Shown in pieces: positions 13,952 through 22,913 of a stretch of 43,284 nucleotides of DNA. The DNA is from Hahella ganghwensis DSM 17046 (GTDB lineage Bacteria > Pseudomonadota > Gammaproteobacteria > Pseudomonadales > Oleiphilaceae), in the NCBI RefSeq assembly GCF_000376785.1, contig NZ_AQXX01000084.1, positions 1 through 43,284 of the forward strand. Reading direction: 5' to 3'. The first letter of the stretch is position 1, and every line of letters begins with the position of its first letter. Below the pieces are notes generated by a model, which had not been told where the DNA came from, did not search any database, and worked only from the letters and a program-made list of their open reading frames with translations. The position numbers and the translations under genes were made by a program.

Positions 13952-16447
13952 ATGCTTCAACTGAAAACCAAAGTCACCCTTTTGCTGCTGCCCATCATTG
14001 TGGTACCGATGATTGTCATCGGTATTCACTTCTATGACCGTCAGGCAGACGATCTTCTCAAAGAGATTGATTTACGTATTCAGGAAGAAATGAAGATTGC
14101 CGGCGAACGGGTCCACAGCCGTATATCCATTGCCAGAGGGAATATTGGCCTGATCTCCCATAGCCATCTGATTCGGCAATACTTTAATCTGGAGACAGCC
14201 ACCCAGCGCTTCTATCTCTACTACCGACCAATTCTTGAGCTGTTTCGCTCTTACCAACAGGTATTTCCCGAATATATTTCCATTCAACTACTGGACCAGG
14301 ATGGTACCGAACAAGTCCGAATCGATGCCTCAGAAACCCCTTTCAGCCTGGAATTACCTGTCCAGGGATTGATTGAGGATTATCCACAATCGGGGGCCAG
14401 AGACCTGACCAGAATTATTCCTTCCCCGGATGTAACGGCAGCCCCCTATCTCGTGGTGCTAAAGGCCATATCCGCACAAACCTTTACTGACTGGAATACG
14501 GACCGCCAGTTTGAGAGCGCCGGGTATATTGTCATCGTGACCCGTCTGGATGATCTGATAAAGCAAACGGAAATGGCCAGAATAGGACAATCAGGCAAGC
14601 TATACATGTTGTCAGAAAAAGGGGATCGATATTCCTTTTCAGATTCCAAGAATGAATCCCTGGCCAGAATACTGCAATCGACAATGAACCTTGGCCCGGC
14701 CACAGCCACAATCAGCATTGACGGCAGCAGCTACCTCGCCGGGAATACCCAAGTCATGCAAAACCTGCACATTGCTGCGGTCTGGCCAATGTCCGAGCTT
14801 AGAGAAAGCGCGATTAATCTGGCACGGCAAATTTCCTGGCTGACCCTGTTTGTCACTTCCATCATCGTTGTCCTGCTGCTGATTGTGATCCACACTCAGT
14901 TAATCAGGCCTATTAACTCTTTAACGGAATTTACCCGATCACTCAGCCGCTCCCGAATGGACGTCGGTGAATCCGAACACCGAAGGTACCGGCATATGTT
15001 GGCGCGGTATGATGAATTCGGTGAACTTGCCAAAGCCTTCAGAGAACTGGACGGCAACCTGCGAGCTTCCAATCTCAAACTCAGTTATATTGCCTACCAC
15101 GATAATCTGACGGGATTGGCTAACCGACATACATTCGGTGTTTTCCTGCAAAAAACCATTTCAGCGGCCAAGCGCCACGATTACAAAGTGGCCCTTCTTT
15201 ACATCGATATTGATGGCTTCAAGCAAGTAAATGATACGCTTGGACATGAAGCTGGAGACAAAGTACTACGAGAGATTGCCGAAAGACTGAACAGTGTGTT
15301 GCGCAGCGAGGACATCGTCGCCGACTTTGCCAGTTACTCCCAGCACATAACCTCGACCAAAGTCTCACGCATCGGAGGTGATGAGTTTGCCATTGTGATC
15401 AACCATCTCCAGCAACCCCAGCATGCCGGGGCGATCGCAGAGCGCCTGATCACGACCATGCATCCCCCCTTCTACGTGGGCAAGGAAAACTTTCAACTGG
15501 GTGCCTCAGTCGGTATCAGCCTGTTCCCCAATAATGGCAGTGATGCCCAGGAACTGCTCAAGTGTGCGGATATCGCGATGTATCAGTCCAAAAGAAAGGG
15601 CCGCAATCGGTTCGAGTTCTATGACAGAAGCATTGACGAGGAAGCTTTCCGTAAACACAAATTGACCCAGGATCTTCGGCTGGGCCTGCAGACACATCGG
15701 CTGGAGCTCCATTATCAGCCGCAGATACGCACCTTGGACGAAGAAACTGTCGGTTATGAAGCCTTACTGCGCTGGCATCACCCGGAGGAGGGATATATCT
15801 CGCCAGTGGTCTTCATCCCTCTCGCCGAAGAATGCGGCCTGATCAATCAGGTAGGTGAATATGTGGTCCACGAAGTCTGCCGCCAATACCGGGAATGGCT
15901 TGACCAGGATGTCGCGCCCAAAAAGATCGCTGTCAATATCTCCCCCTTCCAGTTCTCTGAAAAGTGCAATATGGCGGACTATATTTCCAGAACACTCAAC
16001 CTGTTCAACCTGCCGGGCAATATGCTGGAACTTGAGATTACGGAAACCGCCATCATGCAATCCAATCGGATACATATGGCCCAGTTGGAAGCACTGAAGG
16101 AGCTCGGCCTGAGCATTGCGATGGATGACTTCGGCACCGGCTACTCTTCATTGGCATCTCTCAGGGACCTGCCTATAGATCAACTTAAAATAGACAAGTC
16201 TTTTGTGCAGCGGATCGAAGACGACCCACAGGGACAGGGAATCATCAAGGCCATTATCGCAATGGCACGCGAGCTGGAAATTGAAGTGGTGGCAGAAGGC
16301 GTAGAAACCAAAGGCCAGCTGCAGTTTCTCAGACAACATGCCTGTAGCGTGGTACAAGGCTATTACTTCAGCAAGCCACTGAACGCCGACGCCACCTTTA
16401 CCTACCTGACTCATCGTCATTCGCTCACCAAGCACCAGGAGGGCTAG
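13952..16447 (+). CDS. membrane GGDEF-EAL c-di-GMP enzyme (MbaA-like)
   Basis: 831 residues. Transmembrane helix about 8-25; a large periplasmic sensor region (about 30-285, dCache-like); a second helix about 291-314; a HAMP-like linker; GGDEF domain about 380-545; EAL domain about 560-815. The active-site motif GGDEF (475-479) is intact. The EAL domain keeps EAL (603-605), NISPFQF, ELEITETA, DDFGTGYSSL and EGVE, so phosphodiesterase activity is likely. The GGDEF domain has an unusual insert of about 15 residues just before the motif and no obvious RxxD inhibitory site, so cyclase activity is less certain. The gene starts 3 nt after the PotD-like gene with no Shine-Dalgarno of its own, implying coupled translation; the periplasmic region probably docks that protein. 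Confidence 0.9.
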   Translation: MLQLKTKVTLLLLPIIVVPMIVIGIHFYDRQADDLLKEIDLRIQEEMKIAGERVHSRISIARGNIGLISHSHLIRQYFNLETATQRFYLYYRPILELFRSYQQVFPEYISIQLLDQDGTEQVRIDASETPFSLELPVQGLIEDYPQSGARDLTRIIPSPDVTAAPYLVVLKAISAQTFTDWNTDRQFESAGYIVIVTRLDDLIKQTEMARIGQSGKLYMLSEKGDRYSFSDSKNESLARILQSTMNLGPATATISIDGSSYLAGNTQVMQNLHIAAVWPMSELRESAINLARQISWLTLFVTSIIVVLLLIVIHTQLIRPINSLTEFTRSLSRSRMDVGESEHRRYRHMLARYDEFGELAKAFRELDGNLRASNLKLSYIAYHDNLTGLANRHTFGVFLQKTISAAKRHDYKVALLYIDIDGFKQVNDTLGHEAGDKVLREIAERLNSVLRSEDIVADFASYSQHITSTKVSRIGGDEFAIVINHLQQPQHAGAIAERLITTMHPPFYVGKENFQLGASVGISLFPNNGSDAQELLKCADIAMYQSKRKGRNRFEFYDRSIDEEAFRKHKLTQDLRLGLQTHRLELHYQPQIRTLDEETVGYEALLRWHHPEEGYISPVVFIPLAEECGLINQVGEYVVHEVCRQYREWLDQDVAPKKIAVNISPFQFSEKCNMADYISRTLNLFNLPGNMLELEITETAIMQSNRIHMAQLEALKELGLSIAMDDFGTGYSSLASLRDLPIDQLKIDKSFVQRIEDDPQGQGIIKAIIAMARELEIEVVAEGVETKGQLQFLRQHACSVVQGYYFSKPLNADATFTYLTHRHSLTKHQEG

Positions 16448-16586
16448 GCGACATCAAAGTCTGGCTCACCATGACGCACAAGGAAACATCACTAGAGCAA
16501 ATAATCAACTTTTGTTAGATTACATCCCGCTTTAACCCTTCAGGGGATATTCCGCCTGGAACCTCTTTAATTTATATGGATCAAAT

Positions 16587-17576
16587 ATGTTAATCGCTTT
16601 AGCCGCTGTTGTTGCGGGCCTGGTCATTCTGGTCTGGAGTGCCGATAAGTTTGTAGACGGTGCTGCCGCCACCGCCAAGCATCTGGGGATGTCCTCTCTG
16701 CTGATCGGCATGGTGATCGTCGGATTCGGAACCTCTGCACCTGAAATAGTGGTCTCAGTTCTGGCCTCCATGCAGGGTAATCCCGGCTTGGCTCTCGGTA
16801 ATGCCCTGGGGTCGAATATCACAAATATCGCTCTGATTCTGGGGGTGACGGCTGTTCTCAGTCCCATCATTGTTCAGTCGAATATCATCCGTAAAGAATT
16901 TCCGCTGCTTATCGCTATCAGTGCACTGGCGGTGGTTTTGTTAATCGACGGAGAAATTAGCCGCTATGATGGCATGATCCTCCTGATCGCATTTGTCGCT
17001 GTTATGGGATGGAGCATTTATACCGGCATGAAAGGGGGAGATGACATTCTGGTTGGAGAGTTCGAGCAGGAACTCAGCGAAGAACAGATGAGCCTCAAAA
17101 TGAGTATATTCTGGCTGGTTATTGGCTTACTACTGCTTGTAGGAAGTTCAAGATTACTGGTCTGGGGGGCTGTGGATATTGCAACCAGCCTGGGCGTATC
17201 AGACCTGATTATCGGCCTGACAATCGTTGCTATCGGGACCTCACTACCCGAACTTGCTTCATCCATCGCTGCTACGCGAAAAGGAGAACATGATCTCGCC
17301 ATTGGCAATGTGATTGGTTCCAACATGTTCAATACACTCACCGTGATTGGTATCGCCGGGGTCATCAGTCCTCTTGGAGTTGACTCTGAGGTGATTTATC
17401 GCGATCTTCCTGTCATGTGCGTCCTCACCCTGTTGTTGCTGGCATTCAGTCACGGTTTTGGCAAACAGGGAAAAATCACTCGAATGGAAGGCAGTGCCCT
17501 CCTCCTGGCTTACGCTGGTTACACAGCCTGGTTGGTGCAGTCTGGATTGCAACAGGCACTACACCATACCGTGTAG
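16587..17576 (+). CDS. yrbG: calcium/sodium antiporter of the CaCA family (YrbG type)
   Basis: 329 residues, about ten membrane helices in two homologous halves. The two alpha-repeats carry the ion-binding motifs GFGTSAPE with GNALGSNITN (first half) and AIGTSLPELASS with GNVIGSNMFN (second half). A short acidic cytosolic loop (EFEQELSEEQ) joins the halves. This is the standard architecture of prokaryotic Na+/Ca2+ exchangers and YrbG-type proteins. The gene stands alone, 139 nt after the GGDEF-EAL gene, and is followed by a strong hairpin. Confidence 0.9.
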   Translation: MLIALAAVVAGLVILVWSADKFVDGAAATAKHLGMSSLLIGMVIVGFGTSAPEIVVSVLASMQGNPGLALGNALGSNITNIALILGVTAVLSPIIVQSNIIRKEFPLLIAISALAVVLLIDGEISRYDGMILLIAFVAVMGWSIYTGMKGGDDILVGEFEQELSEEQMSLKMSIFWLVIGLLLLVGSSRLLVWGAVDIATSLGVSDLIIGLTIVAIGTSLPELASSIAATRKGEHDLAIGNVIGSNMFNTLTVIGIAGVISPLGVDSEVIYRDLPVMCVLTLLLLAFSHGFGKQGKITRMEGSALLLAYAGYTAWLVQSGLQQALHHTV

Positions 17577-17590
17577 TAACGTCATTAAAT

Positions 17591-17632
17591 ACCATTCCCC
17601 CTTTCAGCGTTCGCCGCTGAGGCGGGAATGGT
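17591..17632. terminator. long two-part hairpin after the exchanger gene
   Basis: Outer arms ACCATTCCC / GGGAATGGT (9 bp, perfect) enclose a second stem TCAGCG / CGCTGA with a TTCGC loop. It lies 15 nt after the stop at 17576. No T-tract follows on the plus strand, so termination is likely but not certain; it may instead protect the mRNA end. Confidence 0.5.
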
Positions 17633-17766
17633 AGTCAAAAACCACCTTAAGTCTCGACGACATTTCCGTCACCCCACCTCCTTTTCTTCCTGAAAATGAC
17701 ATTTGTAAACCTCCTTGTAAGCCAAGTCTCATAAGGGATTGAATTTTATAGGATCAGGCTCCACTT

Positions 17767-17829
17767 ATGACAGAATGGTTACCTATAATTGCCGTCATAT
17801 TAAATTTTTTTATCTTCAATTACGGGTGA
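17767..17829 (+). CDS. possible 20-residue hydrophobic membrane peptide
   Basis: ATG to TGA encodes 20 residues starting MTEWLPIIAVILNFFIF, a charged start followed by a single hydrophobic helix. Many bacterial small membrane proteins have this look. Support is weak: the only ribosome-site candidate is an AGG about 9 nt upstream, and short hydrophobic frames arise by chance in AT-rich DNA. Confidence 0.22.
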   Translation: MTEWLPIIAVILNFFIFNYG

Positions 17830-17882
17830 TTTCTGGAAAAATATGGAAAGTCGGACAATTATTATCCTGAACATCATCTGAA

Positions 17883-17930
17883 AAAGCCGCTATCTCGTAA
17901 CGGTAGATAGCGTTCAATCTAAGTGGCTTT
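17883..17930. other. branched inverted repeat upstream of the AP2-like gene
   Basis: Inner arms GCTATCT (17889-17895) and AGATAGC (17905-17911) form a 7-bp stem. Outer arms AAAGCC (17883-17888) and GGCTTT (17925-17930) form another, leaving an asymmetric bulge of 13 nt. The structure ends 60 nt before the next start codon. It could terminate transcription entering from upstream or be a 5'-leader element. Confidence 0.4.
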
Positions 17931-17989
17931 CATGTGGTTTGTTACTGGATTGATCACTGATATTGGTCAGAAAAGGTGAAACTGCTGCC

Positions 17990-18586
17990 ATGGGAATAAC
18001 AGTATTTAAAGATAGCAACGACAGCTCACGCACCTATCTTCGTATAACCAGAGCCATTAATGGCCGCGAACAACAGCGTTATGTCAGGGTCGATGGACCT
18101 TCCAAGGCGGCGATGAAACGCGCCATGAAAGAGGCCAAGGAAATAGACCAGCGCCTCCAGCAATGGCAAACAGCAGTGCGGGAACTCATCGCACTTAGTG
18201 GCGACAATCTGATACACGAAGATGGAACTGTTGTAGGGCTGCAATTGCAGACCCGTCACAGGGAAGGCCGGAAACCAGCAACCGAATTCAAATTGCGGGT
18301 GAAGCTGCCGGACCGGAAACCTTTATTTAAGTCGGTTTCCGTCGACAAACATGGTTTTGACGATGCCTATGAACTGGCAATAACGCGGATCTGTGAACTG
18401 CGTGGCTTGTCCGATCAGTCTGAAGCATTTGATAAACTGATTCAGTGCAAAGATGCCTACCTGGATAAATACGACATACCGGAACATCTGGTGGAAGAAG
18501 TTGGCAAATCCAGGAAGTCCCGGAAGAAATCCAAGGATGACAAAGGATGGATCGGTCAGCTCACTGGTTTTCTGAGGAGTAGATAG
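17990..18586 (+). CDS. hypothetical protein with AP2-like segment
   Basis: 198 residues from the ATG at 17990 (an in-frame TTG at 17963 is the alternative). The first 45 residues (GITVFKDSNDSSRTYLRITR) are basic and beta-rich. A helix of about 40 residues follows, rich in Lys/Glu. Residues about 100-140 (EFKLRVKLPDRKPLFKSVSV, then GFDDAYELAITRICELRGL) resemble the three-strand-plus-helix AP2/integrase DNA-binding fold. The C-terminus is a Lys/Ser-rich tail. DNA or RNA binding is plausible from charge and fold, but I do not recognise the family with certainty. It stands alone, tail to tail with the MscS gene, their ends overlapping by 26 nt. Confidence 0.55.
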   Translation: MGITVFKDSNDSSRTYLRITRAINGREQQRYVRVDGPSKAAMKRAMKEAKEIDQRLQQWQTAVRELIALSGDNLIHEDGTVVGLQLQTRHREGRKPATEFKLRVKLPDRKPLFKSVSVDKHGFDDAYELAITRICELRGLSDQSEAFDKLIQCKDAYLDKYDIPEHLVEEVGKSRKSRKKSKDDKGWIGQLTGFLRSR

Positions 18587-19421
18587 GCAGCGAAGGCAGA
18601 GTCACTTCAGACGCGATTTCACGACCGGGGCGTTTGATTCCCTGTGCCTGAAATTGCGCCTCTGTGCGGATAACAATATCTGACTGGAAGGCCTTCTCGT
18701 AATGCACATCAAATACATAAGCCTTGGCCCTTAATCTGATGGCCAGCCGGTCCGATAAAGGATACTCGGAAACAGTGAAGGTGATAGGCTTTTTCAAAAA
18801 GACAAAACGGCTGGTAACAAGGACCTCCCGGACCAACGCCTGTGCCAGCTTCAGATCGGCATCCAGAGCCAGATAAAAATCAGTAACCACCATCATATCC
18901 ATGGCGCCCGCATTGCCAGAGGAAACAACCTCTGTAATAAAACGGGAATTCGGGATGGTGACCGTATTATCGTCCAGCGTGGTAATCCTGACGGAGCGAA
19001 GACCAATACTGACAATCTCCCCATAGATATCACCAAAACTGACCCGATCGCCGACCTGAAATGGCCGATCAAACAACAACATCAATCCGGCAATCAGTGA
19101 TGCGGCCACATCTTTCAATGCGAATCCCACAGCCACTACGGCACTGCCACCCAAGGCCAGCATTAATTCCCTGGGGGGTTGCAGAATACCGACCACCAGG
19201 GCATAAAGGCCTCCCAGATACCAGATAAAACTGAACAAGGTCACAGTCTGAAGAATCAGAAAACGTTGCCCGGGCAGGGATGCCATCATTCTTTGTGCCA
19301 GATGATGAACCAGGCGGTTCACGACCCAAAGAAATAGCGCTCCCAGTAAAAACAATGCCAGTTTGGCAGGATCAAGCACCGATCCCAGGATTTCCAATTG
19401 CTCTACAGCCTGATCTTCCAT
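18561..19421 (-). CDS. MscS-family mechanosensitive ion channel
   Basis: 286 residues. Membrane helices at about 18-40, 50-72 and 85-115; the last is the pore helix, with GGSAVVAVGFALKDVAASLIAG, followed by the MscS beta-domain signature FDRPFQVGDRVSFGDIYGEIVSIGLRS and the NSRF motif. A C-terminal alpha/beta domain (about 180-275) completes the vestibule. The family opens under membrane tension and releases solutes. Its ATG is 13 nt downstream of a large membrane NTPase gene on the same strand, so both are probably co-transcribed, which is unusual for MscS. Confidence 0.88.
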   Translation of the reverse strand: MEDQAVEQLEILGSVLDPAKLALFLLGALFLWVVNRLVHHLAQRMMASLPGQRFLILQTVTLFSFIWYLGGLYALVVGILQPPRELMLALGGSAVVAVGFALKDVAASLIAGLMLLFDRPFQVGDRVSFGDIYGEIVSIGLRSVRITTLDDNTVTIPNSRFITEVVSSGNAGAMDMMVVTDFYLALDADLKLAQALVREVLVTSRFVFLKKPITFTVSEYPLSDRLAIRLRAKAYVFDVHYEKAFQSDIVIRTEAQFQAQGIKRPGREIASEVTLPSLPIYSSENQ

Positions 19422-19434
19422 ACGGTCTCTCCCT

Positions 19435-22206
19435 TCAGTTGTAGATCATGTTTTTACGTCCCAAAAGCGTCAGGACAGAACCGTACCAGAGTGGCGTTAT
19501 ACGCCAGCGTCCGCTGATATCTTCTCTGAGAACCCCCTGATCACGACAGGCAGAGATCGTCTGCTCTACTGTCAACGGGGAAGCCGTGGTTATCAGAGCC
19601 AGTTCCTCATGGTTCAGAGCCTTGTGGGTGACCAATGCCAGCAAGACAAAACAGGCATCCAGTGGCAGGGTTGAGAGGAACCCGGGTGCCGGACGTTGAG
19701 GGAGAGCAATGATCACCTCCCGGCCTTCGTAACTGGCCGCTCCCAGCCACAAGTGCAGAGCCATCTCGGGATTTCCGCCACTTAATTCCCATAACAGGTT
19801 AAATACCCGGGTATCCGCGGCACGAAATGATGATGCTTCCGTCCCGGCCATCGCTGACAACAGCAAATCATCATACTGCAGCTTACGACGCGAAGCGTGA
19901 TGACGAGACAGAATCAGTTTACGCATTTCACCTGCCGTCCAACGCGGCATCGTAATAGTCTGGGTGAACGGATGCTCGTTCCGGAACACGCGATTCAGAT
20001 AGCTCCAACTCGGCCCATGCATGATAACGAGAAAGAAGACATCAGACCGTCGTTGGTGCAGTTGGCGAAAAAGCTCCAGTATGCCTTCAAAGTGACCTGT
20101 CTGGGCCAGTAGGGTATTTTCAGCCTGATCAATCACAATCAGACGTTTTCCCTCTGCCTCTTCGGATTCCTCCTTGACCAGCAGTTCCTCCATCAGTGAC
20201 CTAACAGACTCTGCAGTACAGGTTTTCGCAGGCGTATCGATCCACTTCACAGGCCACTGTGGATGATGACGAAGCAGTTGCCGGATGAGATGGGTTTTTC
20301 CTGCACCGTGCTCACCATGCAACAGGAGTATGGAGTCCTGCTTCTGCCCCTCGAACCATCGGTTCAAAGGTTCCGTGATCAATGTGAGGGTCTGCTCCAG
20401 CGTGATCAGAGGCTGTTCCTGCTCCTCTCGTTCCAATAGCCAATAACGGTAGGACTTGGCAAGATAGGGATTCAGTTCAGAGTCCTTTTCCTCCTCTTCA
20501 TTTGCAATACTTGTTTCCAAGCGCAAACGTAATAATTTCAGGGAAAAGGAGTGATAGCTCTCGAACTGGGATAACCGGGTATGGAGACTGAATATCAGAT
20601 CCCTACACTGGGCCAGGACAAACAGGGCAGGCCAAAAAGGCAACCACCACAGCTTTCGCAGGGCAGTCTCCGCATTGGTGACTTTACCGGGTAGCAGTTG
20701 AAAGGCTATAAATTTTTCTGTGACCGGCGAATACTGTCGCAAGGTCACGATCACCAAGCTCCACATCAGTAAACTCAACACCACTTGCAACAGACCATGC
20801 AGGATCCCTCCACCGGCGGTCCCGGTCAATTGCAGCAATGCCCATCCCACTACAGCCGCAACAGAAAATCGCCCGGCCCTGTCATGCATCCGGGAAGCAC
20901 CGGATTGCGATACAAACTGATCAACTCTGGAGTGCATCCGGGCCAATAGCCACTCGCTGAGAACACGCACTGCACGAAACAACGCATACACACTTCCCAG
21001 AGGCGCCAAAAGTCGAAAAATATGCCACTGTGAAGGCGCCAAAGCACTGATATTGATCGCGAGTAACCAGATAACCAGCCAGGCAGCATTTGGTTTGATA
21101 ACCCATACCAGCGAATTCAGTATTCGCATAACAGGCCCATGTCCCAACCGACTCAACATCATACGCTGCAAGTAAGAAACCGCTCTTGCGGACAGTGAGG
21201 CAAGCTTCAGCAACAATGCAATACACAACATCAGCAGTATGAACTGCACTGCCCATACTGAATACAGGCTGACCAGATGTTCCTGGTAAATGGCCGCCTT
21301 GTGCTCAAACTGCATATACTCGAAAAAACGCATGAACAGCACTGGCACAAGCCAGTTCAGCTCCCGGATAAGATTTTCAACAGCCTGCGAGGGATGTTCC
21401 AGCATCAACTCAAGACCATCATTGTGGACAGCCAGATTGTGATGGTAGGCTGCCACGGTCTTGAGGTCCCGGATGGCCACCGTCAATTCTGCAATGATTA
21501 AACGCAGCTCCGGATCCGTGCTATACGTCTGAACGCCTGACCCAACAGGCAAGTTGAGTATGTCATACCAAAGCGGGTCAGCACTGGAAGAAGTGACCGC
21601 TCCGTCACTAAGACGTTGGGCGAGACGTCCGCTGAGTCGCTGCCACTGGTCCAGAATCTGGCGAATAGCAACCCAATCTGCCGCCCCGGTATCAAGAGAG
21701 TGAAAGCGATCAACCCACTCTCTGGTATCAGCCCAGTGATGAAACAGGCTCTCAAGGGCGACCAATTGACCCGAAGGCAACTCCAGCCATGAGTATCTGA
21801 CCTCAGCCAGGCTCTGACGTAGCTGTATGAGCTGCCTCTGTTTAGCGAACAACTCTTCTGCCAATGCTTCGCAATCAGGGCCTTGTATCACCTGATCAGA
21901 GAGATGCTGGCGCAGGGCAGCCATGTAAGCCTGCCGAGAGGCCGAATCATCAAGCGCAAAGGGAAATAGGTCATGGCGCTGCAAATCCTCCGGAATCACT
22001 CCCTGCCGGATAGTCTCAAAATGTTCCTGAGTGGTGGTCAGCCGCTTCAGCTCAGTGTTTAGCTGCTGAATACGGTTTTTTGCTTCTCTACAGTCAGCAA
22101 GCACCATTCCAGGAAGCTGCAGACAGAGTAAAACCACTATCACCTGAACCAGTAGGTTTCGATACCTATGGTGTCCGATAGTTTTCATAAAGAAATGCTT
22201 GATCAA
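19435..22206 (-). CDS. large membrane-anchored P-loop NTPase, operonic with MscS
   Basis: 923 residues from a TTG start at 22206, chosen because AGAGGA precedes it by 7 nt. Signal peptide or first helix at about 20-37 ends at LADC. A periplasmic helical region (about 40-290) contains coiled-coil stretches. Several membrane helices follow (about 320-345, 375-392, 397-420, 450-500). Then a cytosolic NTPase domain has Walker A GEHGAGKT near residue 630 and Walker B LIVIDQAEN near 690. A winged-helix-like C-terminus (about 830-923) matches the arrangement of STAND/AAA regulatory NTPases. The N-terminal layout (periplasmic coil plus multi-helix membrane block) recalls MscK/MscM but without the channel domain, which is supplied by the next gene. 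I know of no characterised homologue; regulation of the channel is my inference. Confidence 0.65.
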   Translation of the reverse strand: MIKHFFMKTIGHHRYRNLLVQVIVVLLCLQLPGMVLADCREAKNRIQQLNTELKRLTTTQEHFETIRQGVIPEDLQRHDLFPFALDDSASRQAYMAALRQHLSDQVIQGPDCEALAEELFAKQRQLIQLRQSLAEVRYSWLELPSGQLVALESLFHHWADTREWVDRFHSLDTGAADWVAIRQILDQWQRLSGRLAQRLSDGAVTSSSADPLWYDILNLPVGSGVQTYSTDPELRLIIAELTVAIRDLKTVAAYHHNLAVHNDGLELMLEHPSQAVENLIRELNWLVPVLFMRFFEYMQFEHKAAIYQEHLVSLYSVWAVQFILLMLCIALLLKLASLSARAVSYLQRMMLSRLGHGPVMRILNSLVWVIKPNAAWLVIWLLAINISALAPSQWHIFRLLAPLGSVYALFRAVRVLSEWLLARMHSRVDQFVSQSGASRMHDRAGRFSVAAVVGWALLQLTGTAGGGILHGLLQVVLSLLMWSLVIVTLRQYSPVTEKFIAFQLLPGKVTNAETALRKLWWLPFWPALFVLAQCRDLIFSLHTRLSQFESYHSFSLKLLRLRLETSIANEEEEKDSELNPYLAKSYRYWLLEREEQEQPLITLEQTLTLITEPLNRWFEGQKQDSILLLHGEHGAGKTHLIRQLLRHHPQWPVKWIDTPAKTCTAESVRSLMEELLVKEESEEAEGKRLIVIDQAENTLLAQTGHFEGILELFRQLHQRRSDVFFLVIMHGPSWSYLNRVFRNEHPFTQTITMPRWTAGEMRKLILSRHHASRRKLQYDDLLLSAMAGTEASSFRAADTRVFNLLWELSGGNPEMALHLWLGAASYEGREVIIALPQRPAPGFLSTLPLDACFVLLALVTHKALNHEELALITTASPLTVEQTISACRDQGVLREDISGRWRITPLWYGSVLTLLGRKNMIYN

Positions 22207-22262
22207 TCGCCAGTCCTCTTCCGGCACAATATGGCTTCAGCAACCTCTGCCTGCAGTCTCAT

Positions 22263-22913
22263 CTATAGCGACAGGCCAACCTCTTCATTCTCGATGGTTT
22301 CCGCCTCTTCTTTGGACGCCTTCAACCACTCCTGCATGTATTTGTCTTCCATCTGCTGCTGGACATAACGATGAGATAACTCGGACAATTGAATATTATA
22401 GGAGTTGAACCGGAATACCACTGGCGCAAACATGGCGTCGGCAATACTCCATTCTCCGAACAGGCAGCCTGCCCCTGACTGTCGGCTGAGACATTCGCTC
22501 CATATTCTGTCAATCCGTGTGATTTCCCGAGCCAGTTCATTGCTCAAAGGTACATTCCTGCCTATTGCCCGGCAATTCATCGGCAAAATTTGACGGATGG
22601 TCGCAAACCCACTGTGCATCTCTGCACTCACTGCTCTGGCCAGAGCCCTGTCTGACGACTTCACCGGCCATAACCCCGGAACTCTTTCGGCCATATATTC
22701 TGCGATTGCCATAGAATCCCAGACTGTCAGGTCGCCATCAACTAACACCGGAACTTTCCCGGCATCAGAGAATGTCGCAATATTTTCCCTGAATTCCGAT
22801 GTATCCAGCGCAAGGCGGACAGTTTCGAATTCCAACCCGCTATGCCTCAACACCAGCCATGCTCTCAACGACCAGGAAGAGTAGTTCCTGTTACCTATCA
22901 CTAGGGTCATCAT
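22263..22913 (-). CDS. glutathione S-transferase
   Basis: 216 residues. The thioredoxin-like N-terminal domain begins TLVIGNRNYSSWSLRAWLVL, with the Ser-containing active-site region usual in this GST subgroup. FSDAGKVPVLVDGDLTVWDSMAIAEY is the cis-Pro/SNAIL-equivalent glutathione-binding segment. The helical C-terminal domain follows. The start is taken at the ATG pair at 22913/22910 (AGGA about 10 nt upstream); the farther in-frame ATG at 22937 adds residues not seen in the family. It conjugates or transfers glutathione in the cytosol; substrate unknown. It lies 56 nt upstream of the NTPase gene on the same strand and may share its transcript. Confidence 0.85.
   Translation of the reverse strand: MMTLVIGNRNYSSWSLRAWLVLRHSGLEFETVRLALDTSEFRENIATFSDAGKVPVLVDGDLTVWDSMAIAEYMAERVPGLWPVKSSDRALARAVSAEMHSGFATIRQILPMNCRAIGRNVPLSNELAREITRIDRIWSECLSRQSGAGCLFGEWSIADAMFAPVVFRFNSYNIQLSELSHRYVQQQMEDKYMQEWLKASKEEAETIENEEVGLSL

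Larger units (their letters stand above)
17577..17989. other. 413-bp intergenic region with two hairpins and a possible 20-residue peptide
   Basis: No long gene is supported between the exchanger and the AP2-like gene. The stretch is AT-rich in the middle and holds two strong inverted repeats (17591-17632 and 17883-17930) and a small hydrophobic reading frame (17767-17829), listed separately. A structured small RNA is possible but unproven. Confidence 0.5.

Noticed and set aside
18561-22206. Anti-phage defence system (STAND-like NTPase plus channel effector)
   Set aside because: The combination is suggestive, but there is no nuclease, toxin or mobile-island context, the codon use looks like the surroundings, and the MscK-like layout favours an osmotic role. 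Kept only as a channel/NTPase finding.
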